Source of the DNA: Paenibacillus sp. LS1
Lineage (GTDB): Bacteria; Bacillota; Bacilli; Paenibacillales; Paenibacillaceae
Assembly: GCF_026013365.1 (NCBI RefSeq)
Contig: NZ_JAPDOE010000006.1
Span: 124,001 to 188,000 of the forward strand
DNA: 64,000 bases
Direction of reading: 5' to 3'
Shown: positions 1 to 8,408 of the stretch, piece by piece
How the letters are laid out: every line of letters starts with the position of its first letter
How positions within the stretch are numbered: position 1 is the first letter of the stretch
The notes under the pieces: generated by a model
What the model saw: the letters and a program-made list of their open reading frames with translations, nothing else
What the model was told of the DNA's origin: nothing
Database searches by the model: none
Position numbers and translations under genes: made by a program

Positions 1-594
1 GCCGCCCAGATGGCGCTGCTGGCGCAGTGTGCAAGTGAAGACGGCGAACTGGAATACACGCCGGAGCACCAGATTATTTTGAGAGTGCCGACGTTTGAAC
101 CGGACTCGTTGGTTGAAGAGCTGCGTGCAGCGAATTTTATCGTTGTGCCGATCGGCGATGTCATCAAGGTGAAGGCCTGTGACTTCTGCAACATGGAGAA
201 GGACGATGCTGTCCCGATGGCTAACCATCTGCAGGCCGTGATTGGCGGACTGGGTGCACCCAAAGAAACGAGTGTGGCATTGAATGGTTGCGGTATGGCA
301 TGTTACGGGGCAGTGCTGGAGGATATCGGCATCGTGTACCGCAAAGGTGCATATGACCTGTTCCTCGGGGGCAAGAAGTTCGGCCGTAATGCTCACCCTG
401 CCCAGCCCGTAGCGGAGGGAATTCCGGGTGACCAGATTGGTGGGATTGTGGAACGGATTGTAGCCGATTACAAGGAAAAAGGCCATCCGAACGAGCGATT
501 CCACAAATTCTTCAAACGAGTTGGTGTAATTCAGGGCTTCCGCCATGTGGATGCACCGGTCACGGTAGAAGTAAATCCGATATGTGGTGACTAA
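1..594 (+). CDS. cbiH60: CbiH60-like ring-contraction enzyme, C-terminal 4Fe-4S part (5' end outside window)
   Basis: The frame is open to the first base of the window, so this is the C-terminal part of a longer protein. From the ATG at position 10 the fragment has 194 residues of a sulfite/nitrite-reductase-like domain, with a C57-x2-C60 pair and a C94-x3-C98 pair suited to a [4Fe-4S] cluster. In the Bacillus megaterium cbi operon the gene just before cbiX encodes CbiH60, a C17-methyltransferase fused to such an iron-sulfur domain. It converts cobalt-factor III to cobalt-precorrin-4 by ring contraction. The gene order here is the same and no other CbiH is present, so CbiH60 is the best reading. 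The methyltransferase half cannot be seen; a free-standing sulfite reductase-like protein remains possible. Confidence 0.72.
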   Translation, partial: AAQMALLAQCASEDGELEYTPEHQIILRVPTFEPDSLVEELRAANFIVVPIGDVIKVKACDFCNMEKDDAVPMANHLQAVIGGLGAPKETSVALNGCGMACYGAVLEDIGIVYRKGAYDLFLGGKKFGRNAHPAQPVAEGIPGDQIGGIVERIVADYKEKGHPNERFHKFFKRVGVIQGFRHVDAPVTVEVNPICGD

Positions 595-865
595 TTCCTT
601 ACTAAATCCTGACTAAGCCTTGATTAAGTCCTTGACTGAATCGCTTCCTTCGGGAAGACGTGATGGTGTAACTTGTCAGGCGTATCTAATATTTTGCAAT
701 ATTCGCTGAATTTCAGCTGACATAGATGGATTGATTATTACGAGTAATGTAACGAATGGATGGAATGATTGGTTTGACGTCGTTTTTGCCGGATGAACTG
801 GAATGCCAGAACAATGAATATGAAAAGTCTGATCTGCGGGTCAGACGGGGGAGGAATAACAGAAG
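595..865. other. Intergenic gap before cbiX with degenerate 12-bp repeats and a UUCG hairpin
   Basis: Positions about 597-643 hold four degenerate copies of a CCTTGACTAAAT-like unit. At 644-657 CTTCC and GGAAG pair around a TTCG loop, a very stable tetraloop, but no T-run follows, so it is not a classical terminator. The gap ends in the cbiX ribosome binding site GGGGGAGGAA (about 848-857). No gene is seen. Confidence 0.4.
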
Positions 866-2116
866 ATGGATGCAATATTATTGGTGGGACACGGGAGTCG
901 TGATCCTGAGGGGAACCGGGAACTGAAGGAATTTGCAAGTGAGGTAGCGGCGAAGGCGCCGGAGAATACGTTGGTAGAGACCTGTTTTCTGGAGTTAACG
1001 AGACCAAGTATTGCGGAAGGTGTTGCCGCTTGTGTGGATCGAGGGGCAACACGTGTCGTGTTGGTACCGATCATTTTGTTTGCTGCCGGTCATGCCAAGA
1101 TTGATATTCCTAACGCTATTGACCGTGCTAAGGCACGTTATCCGCAGGTGGAATTCGTATATGGTCGTCCCATCGGTGTTCATGAGAAAGTCGTTCAAAT
1201 CATGCAGACCCGTCTGCAAGAAGCTCAACCTGTACTTGTCGCATCCCAAGGCGGAACAGCGGTAGCGGCTCCACCTGCTCCGGTAACGGATGAAGAGACC
1301 GCAGTACTGGTACTTGGACGGGGAAGCAGTGACCCGGATGCCAACAGTGACTTTTTCAAAATGACCCGGATGTTGTGGGAGAAACTGCCCTACAAGTGGA
1401 CGGAAAGCAGCTTTATCGGCGTGACTCAGCCATCATTCCCAGATGGATTAGAGCGCTGTCTGTTGTTGGGTGCAAAGAAAATCATCATCATGCCTTATTT
1501 CCTGTTCACAGGTGTACTGATCAAGCGCATTGATGAAATGACTGCGGAATTTGCAGCGGCACATCCAGACATTCAGGTCGAGGTTGGCGGATACTTTGGA
1601 TTTCACCCGAAGCTGGTTGAACTCGTACTGGAGCGGGCCCATGAGGGGTTATACGGACGTGTAACAGCCAACTGTGACAACTGCCAATTCAGACTTGAAG
1701 CAGCCAAACACCATCATCACCATCATGATCACGACCATGGGCATGACCACGATCATCACCATGATCACGACCACGACCATGATCACCATCATCACGATCA
1801 CGAGCATAGTCATGATCACCATCATGAACACAGCCATGCGCACCATCGCGATCATTCGGATCATGATCACACGCATCATCATGACGAGCATGACCATAAG
1901 CACGTACATGCACATGATGACCACTCGCATAAGCATGACCACGATCATGATCACAATCAGACTGCCGTCGATCGTCAAGCGTCACTCGATTATCATCATG
2001 ATCACGATGAAGAGCTGCATCATACTCATCACGAGCATGAAGGAAATGCACAAGAAGATGCTTCTCCCGATCAGGCACAGGTTGCAGCAACTTCAGAGCA
2101 GGTGAATCGTCCATGA
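866..2116 (+). CDS. cbiX: Sirohydrochlorin cobaltochelatase CbiX with long histidine-rich tail
   Basis: Inserts cobalt into sirohydrochlorin, the entry step of the anaerobic B12 route. The 416-residue protein has two chelatase-like halves. The first carries metal-ligand motifs GHGSR (His9) and AGHAK (His76). In the second half the matching motif is GRGSS, so only the N-terminal half keeps the histidine. A CDNC motif (C270, C273) follows, comparable to the iron-sulfur motif of B. megaterium CbiX. From about residue 282 to 390 the chain is an extreme His/Asp repeat (HDHDH, HHHH), probably a cobalt store or buffer. The tail is unusually long, and its DNA is low-complexity cat/cac/gat/gac repeats prone to length change. 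The start has a strong RBS, and the stop overlaps cbiJ as ATGA. Confidence 0.95.
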   Translation: MDAILLVGHGSRDPEGNRELKEFASEVAAKAPENTLVETCFLELTRPSIAEGVAACVDRGATRVVLVPIILFAAGHAKIDIPNAIDRAKARYPQVEFVYGRPIGVHEKVVQIMQTRLQEAQPVLVASQGGTAVAAPPAPVTDEETAVLVLGRGSSDPDANSDFFKMTRMLWEKLPYKWTESSFIGVTQPSFPDGLERCLLLGAKKIIIMPYFLFTGVLIKRIDEMTAEFAAAHPDIQVEVGGYFGFHPKLVELVLERAHEGLYGRVTANCDNCQFRLEAAKHHHHHHDHDHGHDHDHHHDHDHDHDHHHHDHEHSHDHHHEHSHAHHRDHSDHDHTHHHDEHDHKHVHAHDDHSHKHDHDHDHNQTAVDRQASLDYHHDHDEELHHTHHEHEGNAQEDASPDQAQVAATSEQVNRP

Positions 2117-2883
2117 TCTTCATGTTGTGTGGCACAAGTGATGCACGGGAACTGGCTCTACAGATCCAGCAGCAAGGTGCAGACGTGCTGACTTCTGTTG
2201 TAACCGACAGTGCGGCGAATAGCCTGACAGAAGCCGGATTACCTGTTCGGACAGGCCGTTTGACTGTGGAAGCCATGGTGGAACTGGTGCGTGAAAAAGG
2301 TAGCCGTGCCATCGTGGATGCAAGTCATCCGTTTGCCGAAGAAGCACATGCCAATGCGATGGAAGCAGCCAAACAGGCAGGCATTCCATACATTCGTTAT
2401 GAGCGTACGGGTTTGGCGTACGATGATCATGCGTTACTACATGTCGTATCTTCCTATGATGAAGCAGCACTGAAGGCCAAAGAATTGAAGGGCTCGGTCA
2501 TGCTGACGACAGGTAGCAAAACGTTGCAGATCTTCACCAAGCACCTGCTCGGTGATCCGGACATTCGTCTCGTAGCCCGCATGCTTCCACGTCTCGACAA
2601 TATGGAGAAATGTGGTGAGCTTGGCGTGGAACAGCGCAATATTATTGCGATGCAGGGACCTTTTTCCCGTGAAATGAATGAAGCCTTGTACAAGCACTAT
2701 GCGACGACCGTAATGGTCACCAAGGAGAGTGGCAAGACCGGAGCAGTGGATGAAAAAATCCAATCTGCACTGGAGCTGGGCATTCATGTTGTGCTGATTT
2801 CACGCCCGGAGGCTGAATTTGGAACAGTGTTTGATCATTTTGAAGGTGTACTGGATGAGTTGAAGCGCGTATTGGTGCAGTAG
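2113..2883 (+). CDS. cbiJ: Cobalt-precorrin-6A reductase CbiJ
   Basis: NAD(P)H-dependent reduction of cobalt-precorrin-6A to 6B. The 256-residue length is normal for the CbiJ/CobK family. The N-terminus MIFMLCGTSDAREL holds the GTSDAR motif of the family's nucleotide-binding fold, and DASHPFAEEA near residue 70 and TTGSKTL near 135 are further family signatures. Its ATG overlaps the cbiX stop by four bases, indicating translational coupling. No anomaly is seen. Confidence 0.95.
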   Translation: MIFMLCGTSDARELALQIQQQGADVLTSVVTDSAANSLTEAGLPVRTGRLTVEAMVELVREKGSRAIVDASHPFAEEAHANAMEAAKQAGIPYIRYERTGLAYDDHALLHVVSSYDEAALKAKELKGSVMLTTGSKTLQIFTKHLLGDPDIRLVARMLPRLDNMEKCGELGVEQRNIIAMQGPFSREMNEALYKHYATTVMVTKESGKTGAVDEKIQSALELGIHVVLISRPEAEFGTVFDHFEGVLDELKRVLVQ

Positions 2884-2948
2884 AACGCCCCAATAGTCTT
2901 AATTTGAATAACGAATATTTGAATGACACCACTACTTGAAGGAGTGAA

Positions 2949-3602
2949 ATGCACATGGATTTCAAAACGGATTTTAAACCATTGACCGTACAACCACAGG
3001 AGATTGAAGGCAAAAGCTTTGAGATGATCACGGAGGAACTGGGTGAGCATCCTTTTACGGATGAACAATATCCAGTGGTACAACGTGTCATTCACGCCTC
3101 GGCAGACTTCGAACTGGGCCGCAGTATGGTGTTCCACCCGGATGCCATTCAAGCAGGGATTGCAGCGCTTCGCACCGGCCAATCTGTTATCGCTGACGTA
3201 CAGATGATTCAAGCTGGCGTAAGCAAGGATCGCATTCGTGGTTTTGGCGGAGATGTGCATGTACATATTTCCGATCCCGATGTGATGGAGGAAGCCAAAC
3301 GCTTGAACACCACTCGGGCAATCATCTCGACGCGTAAAGCAAATCAATTATACGAAGGCGGAATCTACGCCATTGGTAATGCTCCAACAGCACTGCTGGA
3401 ACTGATCCGTCTGGTCAAAGAAGGCGAAGCCAAACCGGGCCTGATCATCGGTATGCCGGTCGGATTCGTATCTGCAGCCGAGTCTAAAGACGAGCTGCGC
3501 AAACTCGACATCCCGTTTATCACCAACATCGGCCGCAAGGGTGGAAGCACCATCGTCGTAGCAGCCCTGAACGCCATCTCCCTAATGGCAGTGAAGGCGT
3601 AG
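2949..3602 (+). CDS. cbiC: Cobalt-precorrin-8 methylmutase CbiC
   Basis: Moves the methyl group from C-11 to C-12 to give (cobalt) cobyrinate. About 217 residues, normal for CbiC/CobH. The conserved VIHASADFE segment near residue 50 contains the catalytic histidine region, followed by GQSVIADVQMI and the GMPVGFVSAAESK loop near residue 175. Two ATGs six bases apart (2949 and 2955) sit behind GGAG at 2941-2944; spacing favours 2955, giving MDFKTDF. It ends just before an 883-bp repeat-filled gap that splits the operon. Confidence 0.95.
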   Translation: MHMDFKTDFKPLTVQPQEIEGKSFEMITEELGEHPFTDEQYPVVQRVIHASADFELGRSMVFHPDAIQAGIAALRTGQSVIADVQMIQAGVSKDRIRGFGGDVHVHISDPDVMEEAKRLNTTRAIISTRKANQLYEGGIYAIGNAPTALLELIRLVKEGEAKPGLIIGMPVGFVSAAESKDELRKLDIPFITNIGRKGGSTIVVAALNAISLMAVKA

Positions 3603-3657
3603 TCGTTTAAATAAACGATCACAGGTTAGTAAAGGCAATCGTGACGCAAACGAGCCG

Positions 3658-3880
3658 TTAACGAATTTCAGGAAACTATAACGAACTTTAACGAACCTTA
3701 CAGGCCTTATATTGCCGATTATCATCCGTTTCATATTTTAACGAACCTGAGTAACGTTATTCCGCTGGAAAACGCCAAAAGTAGTGAGAGTAACGTCTTT
3801 TAAATGAAATAACGTCGCTGTAATTCGTTACAATTTTCTTTTGTGGAATTTGGCCCAAATAACGTTTCCTCGGTTCGTTA
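3658..3880. repeat. Nested palindromic TAACGAA repeat, copy 1
   Basis: Arms beginning TAACGAA occur at about 3659, 3680, 3690 and 3739, and matching TTCGTTA arms end at about 3830 and 3880. The arm at 3739 (TAACGAACCTGAGTAACGTT) is nearly the reverse complement of the segment ending at 3880, and the arm at 3690 matches the one ending at 3830. The result is a large nested imperfect hairpin without coding potential. A related copy lies at 17723-17915. Confidence 0.65.
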
Positions 3881-3909
3881 AAAAATAGACATACCATATA
3901 TAAGTCTAC

Positions 3910-4121
3910 ACAAGCGCAACACCGCGTAACTACATTCCAGGCCAAGTACTACTGGCATGGAATGATCAGTTACCCAAAATAAACCTCAGGGCACTGCTCA
4001 GCCCAAGAGGTGGCATTTCGTACTGTGACAGGTGGAAGCAGACGGAGGTAGCAGCGAGGGGACAACCGCGATCATAAAAATGATCCGGCCCCGGAGTGGA
4101 CCACCAAAGGCGGAGTTCTAA
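3910..4121. repeat. 212-bp tandem repeat, unit 1
   Basis: First of two direct copies (3910 and 4122, period 212). Each begins ACAAGCGCAA and forms a hairpin: GTAACT pairs with AGTTAC, ATTCCA with TGGAAT, and GCCA with TGGC inside. Unit 1 also has GATCAT-AAAA-ATGATC at 4069-4084. Short reading frames on the minus strand here merely translate the repeat. The function is unknown and no riboswitch consensus was recognised. Confidence 0.75.
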
Positions 4122-4420
4122 ACAAGCGCAAAACCGTGTAACTACATTCCAAGCCAAGTCCTACTGGCATGGAATGATCAGTTACCCAAATAAACCTCAG
4201 GGCATAGTTTAGCCCAAGAGGTGGCATTTCGCACTGTGCCAAGTGGATGCAGAAGCAGGTAGCAGCGAAGGGGACGGAATCGATTCTGAAGAAGCGGAGC
4301 GGTCGCGTTTGTCTCCGGATTTCTCCCTTTGAAAAAGGGAATCAAAGAAATTTGGAGACAACAGCGATCATAAGAACGATCCGTACCCGTAGCGACCACC
4401 CAAGCGCCAAAAGTCCACCC
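4122..4420. repeat. 212-bp tandem repeat, unit 2, carrying an 84-bp hairpin insertion
   Basis: Copy of unit 1 interrupted at 4276-4359. The bases GGGGAC at 4270-4275 continue in unit 1 straight into AACCGCGATCAT; in unit 2 an 84-bp block intervenes, bounded by GAC on both sides. The block holds a long stem (GTCTCCGGATTTC 4311-4323 with GAAATTTGGAGAC 4347-4359, G-U tolerant) capped by CCCTTT-GAA-AAAGGG. It is a shorter relative of the core of the MITE-like elements at 9513-9694 and 23891-24078. Confidence 0.75.
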
Positions 4421-4485
4421 ACGTACGCAGGGGTAATGCCACCTCATTTAAACTAGCTAATTAAAGGACGGGAGGTTCAAACCCC

Positions 4486-5622
4486 ATGATAGGCGGCAAT
4501 ACACCAGACCCCGACAAACCAATGCGTTCCGGCTTCACCACAGGAGCATGCGCCACAGCCGTTGCCAAGGGAGCGACGCAGCTCCTGTTAACAGGTGTTA
4601 CGCCGGCACAGGCCGTGGTTTCATTGCCCGCGGGCTTTGACCACTCGTTCGAACTGATCGAGCAGGAACTGACCGATGGCGTAGCGACCTGTGCCACGAT
4701 CAAAGACGCCGGGGATGACCCGGATGCCACGCATCGGGCAAAGATCATCGCACATGTGTCCTGGCGGGACGAGCCGGGTATGGAGCTGGACGGAGGCATC
4801 GGCGTAGGCCGGGTCACAAAGCCTGGACTGCCCGTGCCTGTAGGTGAAGCGGCAATTAATCCCGTTCCGCGCCGCATGATTACCGAGGCCGTCACTCAGG
4901 TGCTTGCCGAACATGGCACAGCCAGAGGAGTGCGGGTTGTGATTAGCGTCCCGGATGGCGAAGAAATCGCCAAGAAGACCCTGAATTCCCGGCTCGGGAT
5001 TCTGGGCGGCATCTCCATTTTAGGTACACGCGGCGTGGTCGTTCCGTTCTCTACCTCTGCCTACAGAGCGAGTGTGGTGCAAGCTATTTCCGTTGCTCAG
5101 GCATCCAGCTGTGAGCATATTGTGCTGACCACGGGCGGCAGTAGTGAGAAATACGCGATGAAAATGATGCCCGAACTGCCGGAGGAAGCTTTTATCCAAA
5201 TGGGGGACTTTGTCGGCTTTGCGATTAAACACGGTAAACGACTGGGCATGAAACGCATTAGTCTGGTCGGGATGCCTGGCAAATTTGCCAAAGTGGCTCA
5301 AGGCGTCATGATGGTGCACTCCAAGAGTGCGCCGGTGGATTTTGGATTTCTTGCGTCCGTGGCCCGCGAGACCGGAGCCGGCGATGAACTGGCGCAAGCG
5401 ATCGAGGAAGCCAACACGGCGACTCAGGTGGCAGATATGATGACCGAGGCCGGGTACTTGCCCTATTTTGAAAAGTTATGTACATATGCTTGCCAGCACT
5501 GTTTGGAGCATGCTGGCGGCGGCGTGACGGTGGAAGTGGTATTGGTAACGATGAAAGGAATGGAACTGGGGAGGGCGGAAATCAGTGAACTCGAAGACAA
5601 CAACTGGAGCAAAGAATCGTAA
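4486..5622 (+). CDS. cbiD: Cobalt-precorrin-5B C1-methyltransferase CbiD
   Basis: SAM-dependent C-1 methylation of cobalt-precorrin-5B, giving cobalt-precorrin-6A. The 378 residues are typical. The N-terminal RSGFTTGACATA stretch (about residues 12-25) is the CbiD signature, and ILGGISILGTRGVVVPFS near residue 170 and the VLTTGG motif near 210 are family features. The start is preceded by GACGGGAGG at about 4467-4475. The 3' end overlaps the GTG start of cbiET by 38 bases. The upstream repeat region may carry a secondary promoter or just be an operon insertion; this cannot be decided from sequence. Confidence 0.95.
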   Translation: MIGGNTPDPDKPMRSGFTTGACATAVAKGATQLLLTGVTPAQAVVSLPAGFDHSFELIEQELTDGVATCATIKDAGDDPDATHRAKIIAHVSWRDEPGMELDGGIGVGRVTKPGLPVPVGEAAINPVPRRMITEAVTQVLAEHGTARGVRVVISVPDGEEIAKKTLNSRLGILGGISILGTRGVVVPFSTSAYRASVVQAISVAQASSCEHIVLTTGGSSEKYAMKMMPELPEEAFIQMGDFVGFAIKHGKRLGMKRISLVGMPGKFAKVAQGVMMVHSKSAPVDFGFLASVARETGAGDELAQAIEEANTATQVADMMTEAGYLPYFEKLCTYACQHCLEHAGGGVTVEVVLVTMKGMELGRAEISELEDNNWSKES

Positions 5623-6865
5623 AATCCGCATTATTGGCGTGGGTGAAGAAGGCGCGGCAGGATTGACAACGGATAGCCTGAATCTCATTCAGGAGGCAGA
5701 TGTACTCGTGGGCGGAGAGCGCCAGCTGCAATATTTCCCGGCATTTGCGGGTGAGAAGTTAGCAATCAAGAGCGGTTTAAGCGATCTCGTTGTGAAAATA
5801 AAAGCGTTGCAGGCCACACACAACGTCGTTGTGCTTGCCTCGGGAGACCCGCTATTCTACGGCATCGCCGGGTATTTAGCGCGCAAAATCGGTCCGGATC
5901 AACTGGAGATCCGGCCTAATCTCAGTTCGCTGCAGCTGGCATTTGCCCAGCTTGGCGAGAGCTGGCACGATGCCGTGCTCGAAAGCGTGCACGGACGCCC
6001 GCTCAAGGGCCTCGCACAGCGCATCGATGGCAAAGCCAAAATTGCGCTGCTCACGGACGAGCACAACAGCCCCGCTGCGATCGGGGCTTACCTGCAACAG
6101 TTCGGCATGACCGAGTATGATGCCTACGTTGCCGAGAACCTGGGCGGGGCAGATGAACGTGCCCGCCATTACACCTTGGGCGAGCTGGCGGCAGCAGAAT
6201 GCAGCCCGCTGAACGTCGTGATTTTGCTGCGCCGCAAGGATGCACCTGCGCCGCGCCGGGGTTTCGGTTTTGCCGATGAGGAGTTCCATCAGCGCAAACC
6301 GGAGAAAGGCCTGATCACCAAGCGCGAGGTCCGCGCATTCAGCTTGGCTGAACTGCGACTAGGCGTGGACAGCATTGTGTGGGATATCGGCGCTGGCTCC
6401 GGCTCGGTGGCGGTAGAATGCACGCGGCTCGCGCCGCAGGGACAAGTCTTCGCCATCGAAAAAAACGAAGGTGACCTCCTGAACATCGAGGCCAATCGGA
6501 TCAAATTCCGGACAGACTTCACCGTTCTTCATGCCAAAGCACCAGCAGGGCTGGACGAACTACCGGATCCGGATGCGGTGTTCATTGGCGGCAGCGGCGG
6601 CGAACTCGCGCAGCTGATCGCCTTGTGTGCGTCCCGGCTACGCCCGGAGGGACGCATTGTGGTGAATGCAGCGACCATCGAGACGCTGCATGACAGCATG
6701 AAGGCCATGCGCGAAGCGTGCCTGGACCCATCGGTGACGTTACTTCAGACGGCGCGCAGCAAGCCGATCCTGAACATGACCCGTTTTGACGGATTGAACC
6801 CAATTTACGTGATCACAGGAGACCATGGAGTAACAGAGGAAGCAGAAGCTGGAGCGGCAGAATGA
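5585..6865 (+). CDS. cbiET: Cobalt-precorrin-7/-6B methyltransferase fusion CbiE-CbiT
   Basis: Fused enzyme adding methyl groups at C-5 and C-15 and removing the C-12 acetate carboxyl, giving cobalt-precorrin-8. Residues about 13-215 are the tetrapyrrole-methylase CbiE half (RIIGVGEEG, LASGDPLFYG). Residues about 240-420 are the class I methyltransferase CbiT half with the SAM-binding VWDIGAGSGS motif at 265-274. The start is GTG at 5585 with GGGAGGG eight bases upstream, inside the end of cbiD. The local sequence is very GC-rich compared with the rest of the operon. The stop overlaps the first possible cbiL ATG. Confidence 0.93.
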   Translation: MNSKTTTGAKNRKIRIIGVGEEGAAGLTTDSLNLIQEADVLVGGERQLQYFPAFAGEKLAIKSGLSDLVVKIKALQATHNVVVLASGDPLFYGIAGYLARKIGPDQLEIRPNLSSLQLAFAQLGESWHDAVLESVHGRPLKGLAQRIDGKAKIALLTDEHNSPAAIGAYLQQFGMTEYDAYVAENLGGADERARHYTLGELAAAECSPLNVVILLRRKDAPAPRRGFGFADEEFHQRKPEKGLITKREVRAFSLAELRLGVDSIVWDIGAGSGSVAVECTRLAPQGQVFAIEKNEGDLLNIEANRIKFRTDFTVLHAKAPAGLDELPDPDAVFIGGSGGELAQLIALCASRLRPEGRIVVNAATIETLHDSMKAMREACLDPSVTLLQTARSKPILNMTRFDGLNPIYVITGDHGVTEEAEAGAAE

Positions 6866-6897
6866 CTTTTCAAGGACAGGACAAGGGGGAAAACAAC

Positions 6898-7614
6898 ATG
6901 AGTACGGCAGCAGTAGGTACGCTGTATGGCGTGGGTGTCGGGCCGGGTGACCCGGAGCTGATTACCGTGAAGGCGTACCGGATGATCCGGGAATGTCCCG
7001 TGGTCGCTTACCCGAAGAAGCGCAAAGGCGGTAAATCGTACGCCCACGAGATCGTAGAACTGTATGTGAACCCGGAAGAGAAAGAGATGCTCGGACTGAT
7101 TTTCCCGATGACGAAGGATCCGGTTGTGCTCGAACGCGAGTGGGGCAAGACCGTTGAAGCATGCTGGGGTGCGCTCAAAGAAGGCAAGGATGTTGCCTTT
7201 GTAACCGAGGGGGACCCAAACCTGTACAGCACATTTATTCATCTGGCACGGTTAATGAGAGAGTTGCATCCTGAAGTGCCCATTAGTTCGATTCCAGGTA
7301 TCTCTTCTGTACTCGGTGCAGCGGCAGCACTGGATATCCATCTGGCAGACGGAGACGAACAGGTGGGCATTATTCCGGCTACGGCAGATAAAGAAGCGAT
7401 GCGGCAGGCGATTGAGCATCACGATACGATTGTATTTATCAAAGTGGCAAAGGTGCTTGACCCAATGCTTGAATTGCTGGACGAGATGGGACTCGGCGGC
7501 AAAGCTTCGGTTGTTACCAAAGTCACTTCTCCATATGAACTCGTCTGGCGTGATGCCCGTGAACTGAAAGGGCAGGAGCTGGAATATCTAAGCCTGATGG
7601 TGGTGAGCAAATGA
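6898..7614 (+). CDS. cbiL: Cobalt-factor II C20-methyltransferase CbiL
   Basis: Adds the C-20 methyl to cobalt-sirohydrochlorin (cobalt-factor II). The 238-residue tetrapyrrole methylase has the GVGVGPGDPELITVKA motif at the N-terminus and EGDPNLYSTF near residue 100, the latter typical of CbiL/CobI. An earlier in-frame ATG exists at 6862, overlapping the cbiET stop, but the ATG at 6898 follows AAGGGGGAA at good spacing and gives the normal family length, so I use it. The end overlaps cbiF as ATGA. Confidence 0.92.
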   Translation: MSTAAVGTLYGVGVGPGDPELITVKAYRMIRECPVVAYPKKRKGGKSYAHEIVELYVNPEEKEMLGLIFPMTKDPVVLEREWGKTVEACWGALKEGKDVAFVTEGDPNLYSTFIHLARLMRELHPEVPISSIPGISSVLGAAAALDIHLADGDEQVGIIPATADKEAMRQAIEHHDTIVFIKVAKVLDPMLELLDEMGLGGKASVVTKVTSPYELVWRDARELKGQELEYLSLMVVSK

Positions 7615-8408
7615 AGATATTGGAAGCAAAAGTCTATATCGTAGGCGCCGGCCCGGGTGACCCGGAACTGATTACGGTGAAAGGTTCCAACATTTTGAGA
7701 ACTGCGGATCTGGTGCTGTACACGGATTCCCTTGTGAATGACGAACTGATTGCAACTGCGAAGCCTGAAGCAGAAGTGCTGCAAAGCTCAGGCATGGATC
7801 TGGAACGTCAGGTCGAGCTGATGTGTGAAGCGACTCGTGCGGGGCGCAGCGTAGCTCGTGTACATACTGGTGATCCGGCGATGTATGGCGCAATTCTGGA
7901 ACAAATGGTACTGCTGAAACAGCAGGGTGTGGAATATGAGATCATTCCGGGTGTGAGTTCGGTCTTTGCTTCGGCAGCTGCATTAGGGGCTGAACTTACC
8001 GTACCAGAACTGACGCAGACCGTAATTCTGACGCGTGCAGAAGGACGTACCCCTGTACCTGAACGGGAGAAGCTGCGTGATCTCGCATCCCATCACTGTA
8101 CGGTGGCGCTCTTCCTGAGTGCGACTTTGGCGAAAAAAGTCGTCGTTGAATTCCTTGCCGCAGGCTGGAGCGAAGATACACCGGTAGCAGTCGTGCAGCG
8201 GGCAACATGGCCTGATCAAAAGATTGTACGGACCACACTTTCTAATCTGGCAGCGGATCTGCGTGCCGCAGGCATTACAATGCATGCGATGATTCTGGCA
8301 GGCTGGGCGCTTGACCCCGATCTCGTGAACCGGGATGCCCACCGTTCCAAGCTGTACGACAAATCCTTCACCCATGGCTATCGCAAGGGAGTGAAGTCCG
8401 GTGAGTAA
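7611..8408 (+). CDS. cbiF: Cobalt-precorrin-4 C11-methyltransferase CbiF
   Basis: SAM-dependent C-11 methylation of cobalt-precorrin-4 to 5A. 265 residues, with the family glycine loop GAGPGDPELITVKG near residue 12, HTGDPAMYGA near 85 and IPGVSSVFA near 110. The C-terminus is slightly longer than the compact family members. Overlaps cbiL by four bases and cbiG by eight, so translation is probably coupled across all three. Confidence 0.94.
   Translation: MKILEAKVYIVGAGPGDPELITVKGSNILRTADLVLYTDSLVNDELIATAKPEAEVLQSSGMDLERQVELMCEATRAGRSVARVHTGDPAMYGAILEQMVLLKQQGVEYEIIPGVSSVFASAAALGAELTVPELTQTVILTRAEGRTPVPEREKLRDLASHHCTVALFLSATLAKKVVVEFLAAGWSEDTPVAVVQRATWPDQKIVRTTLSNLAADLRAAGITMHAMILAGWALDPDLVNRDAHRSKLYDKSFTHGYRKGVKSGE

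Noticed and set aside
1649..2312. Long antisense frames opposite the His-rich end of cbiX, including a Met/Ile/Val-rich one and a Asp/His/Arg-rich one
   Set aside because: They are mirror translations of the cat/gat repeats; no RBS and abnormal composition.
3757..4456. Four short frames on both strands in the cbiC-cbiD gap, with the similar starts MAWNVVTR
   Set aside because: They translate the 212-bp repeat and the hairpin block; similarity between them reflects DNA repetition, with no ribosome sites.
3910..4485. Cobalamin, SAM or T-box riboswitch in front of cbiD
   Set aside because: None of the consensus boxes I know could be matched; tandem duplication with an insertion points to a repeat element.
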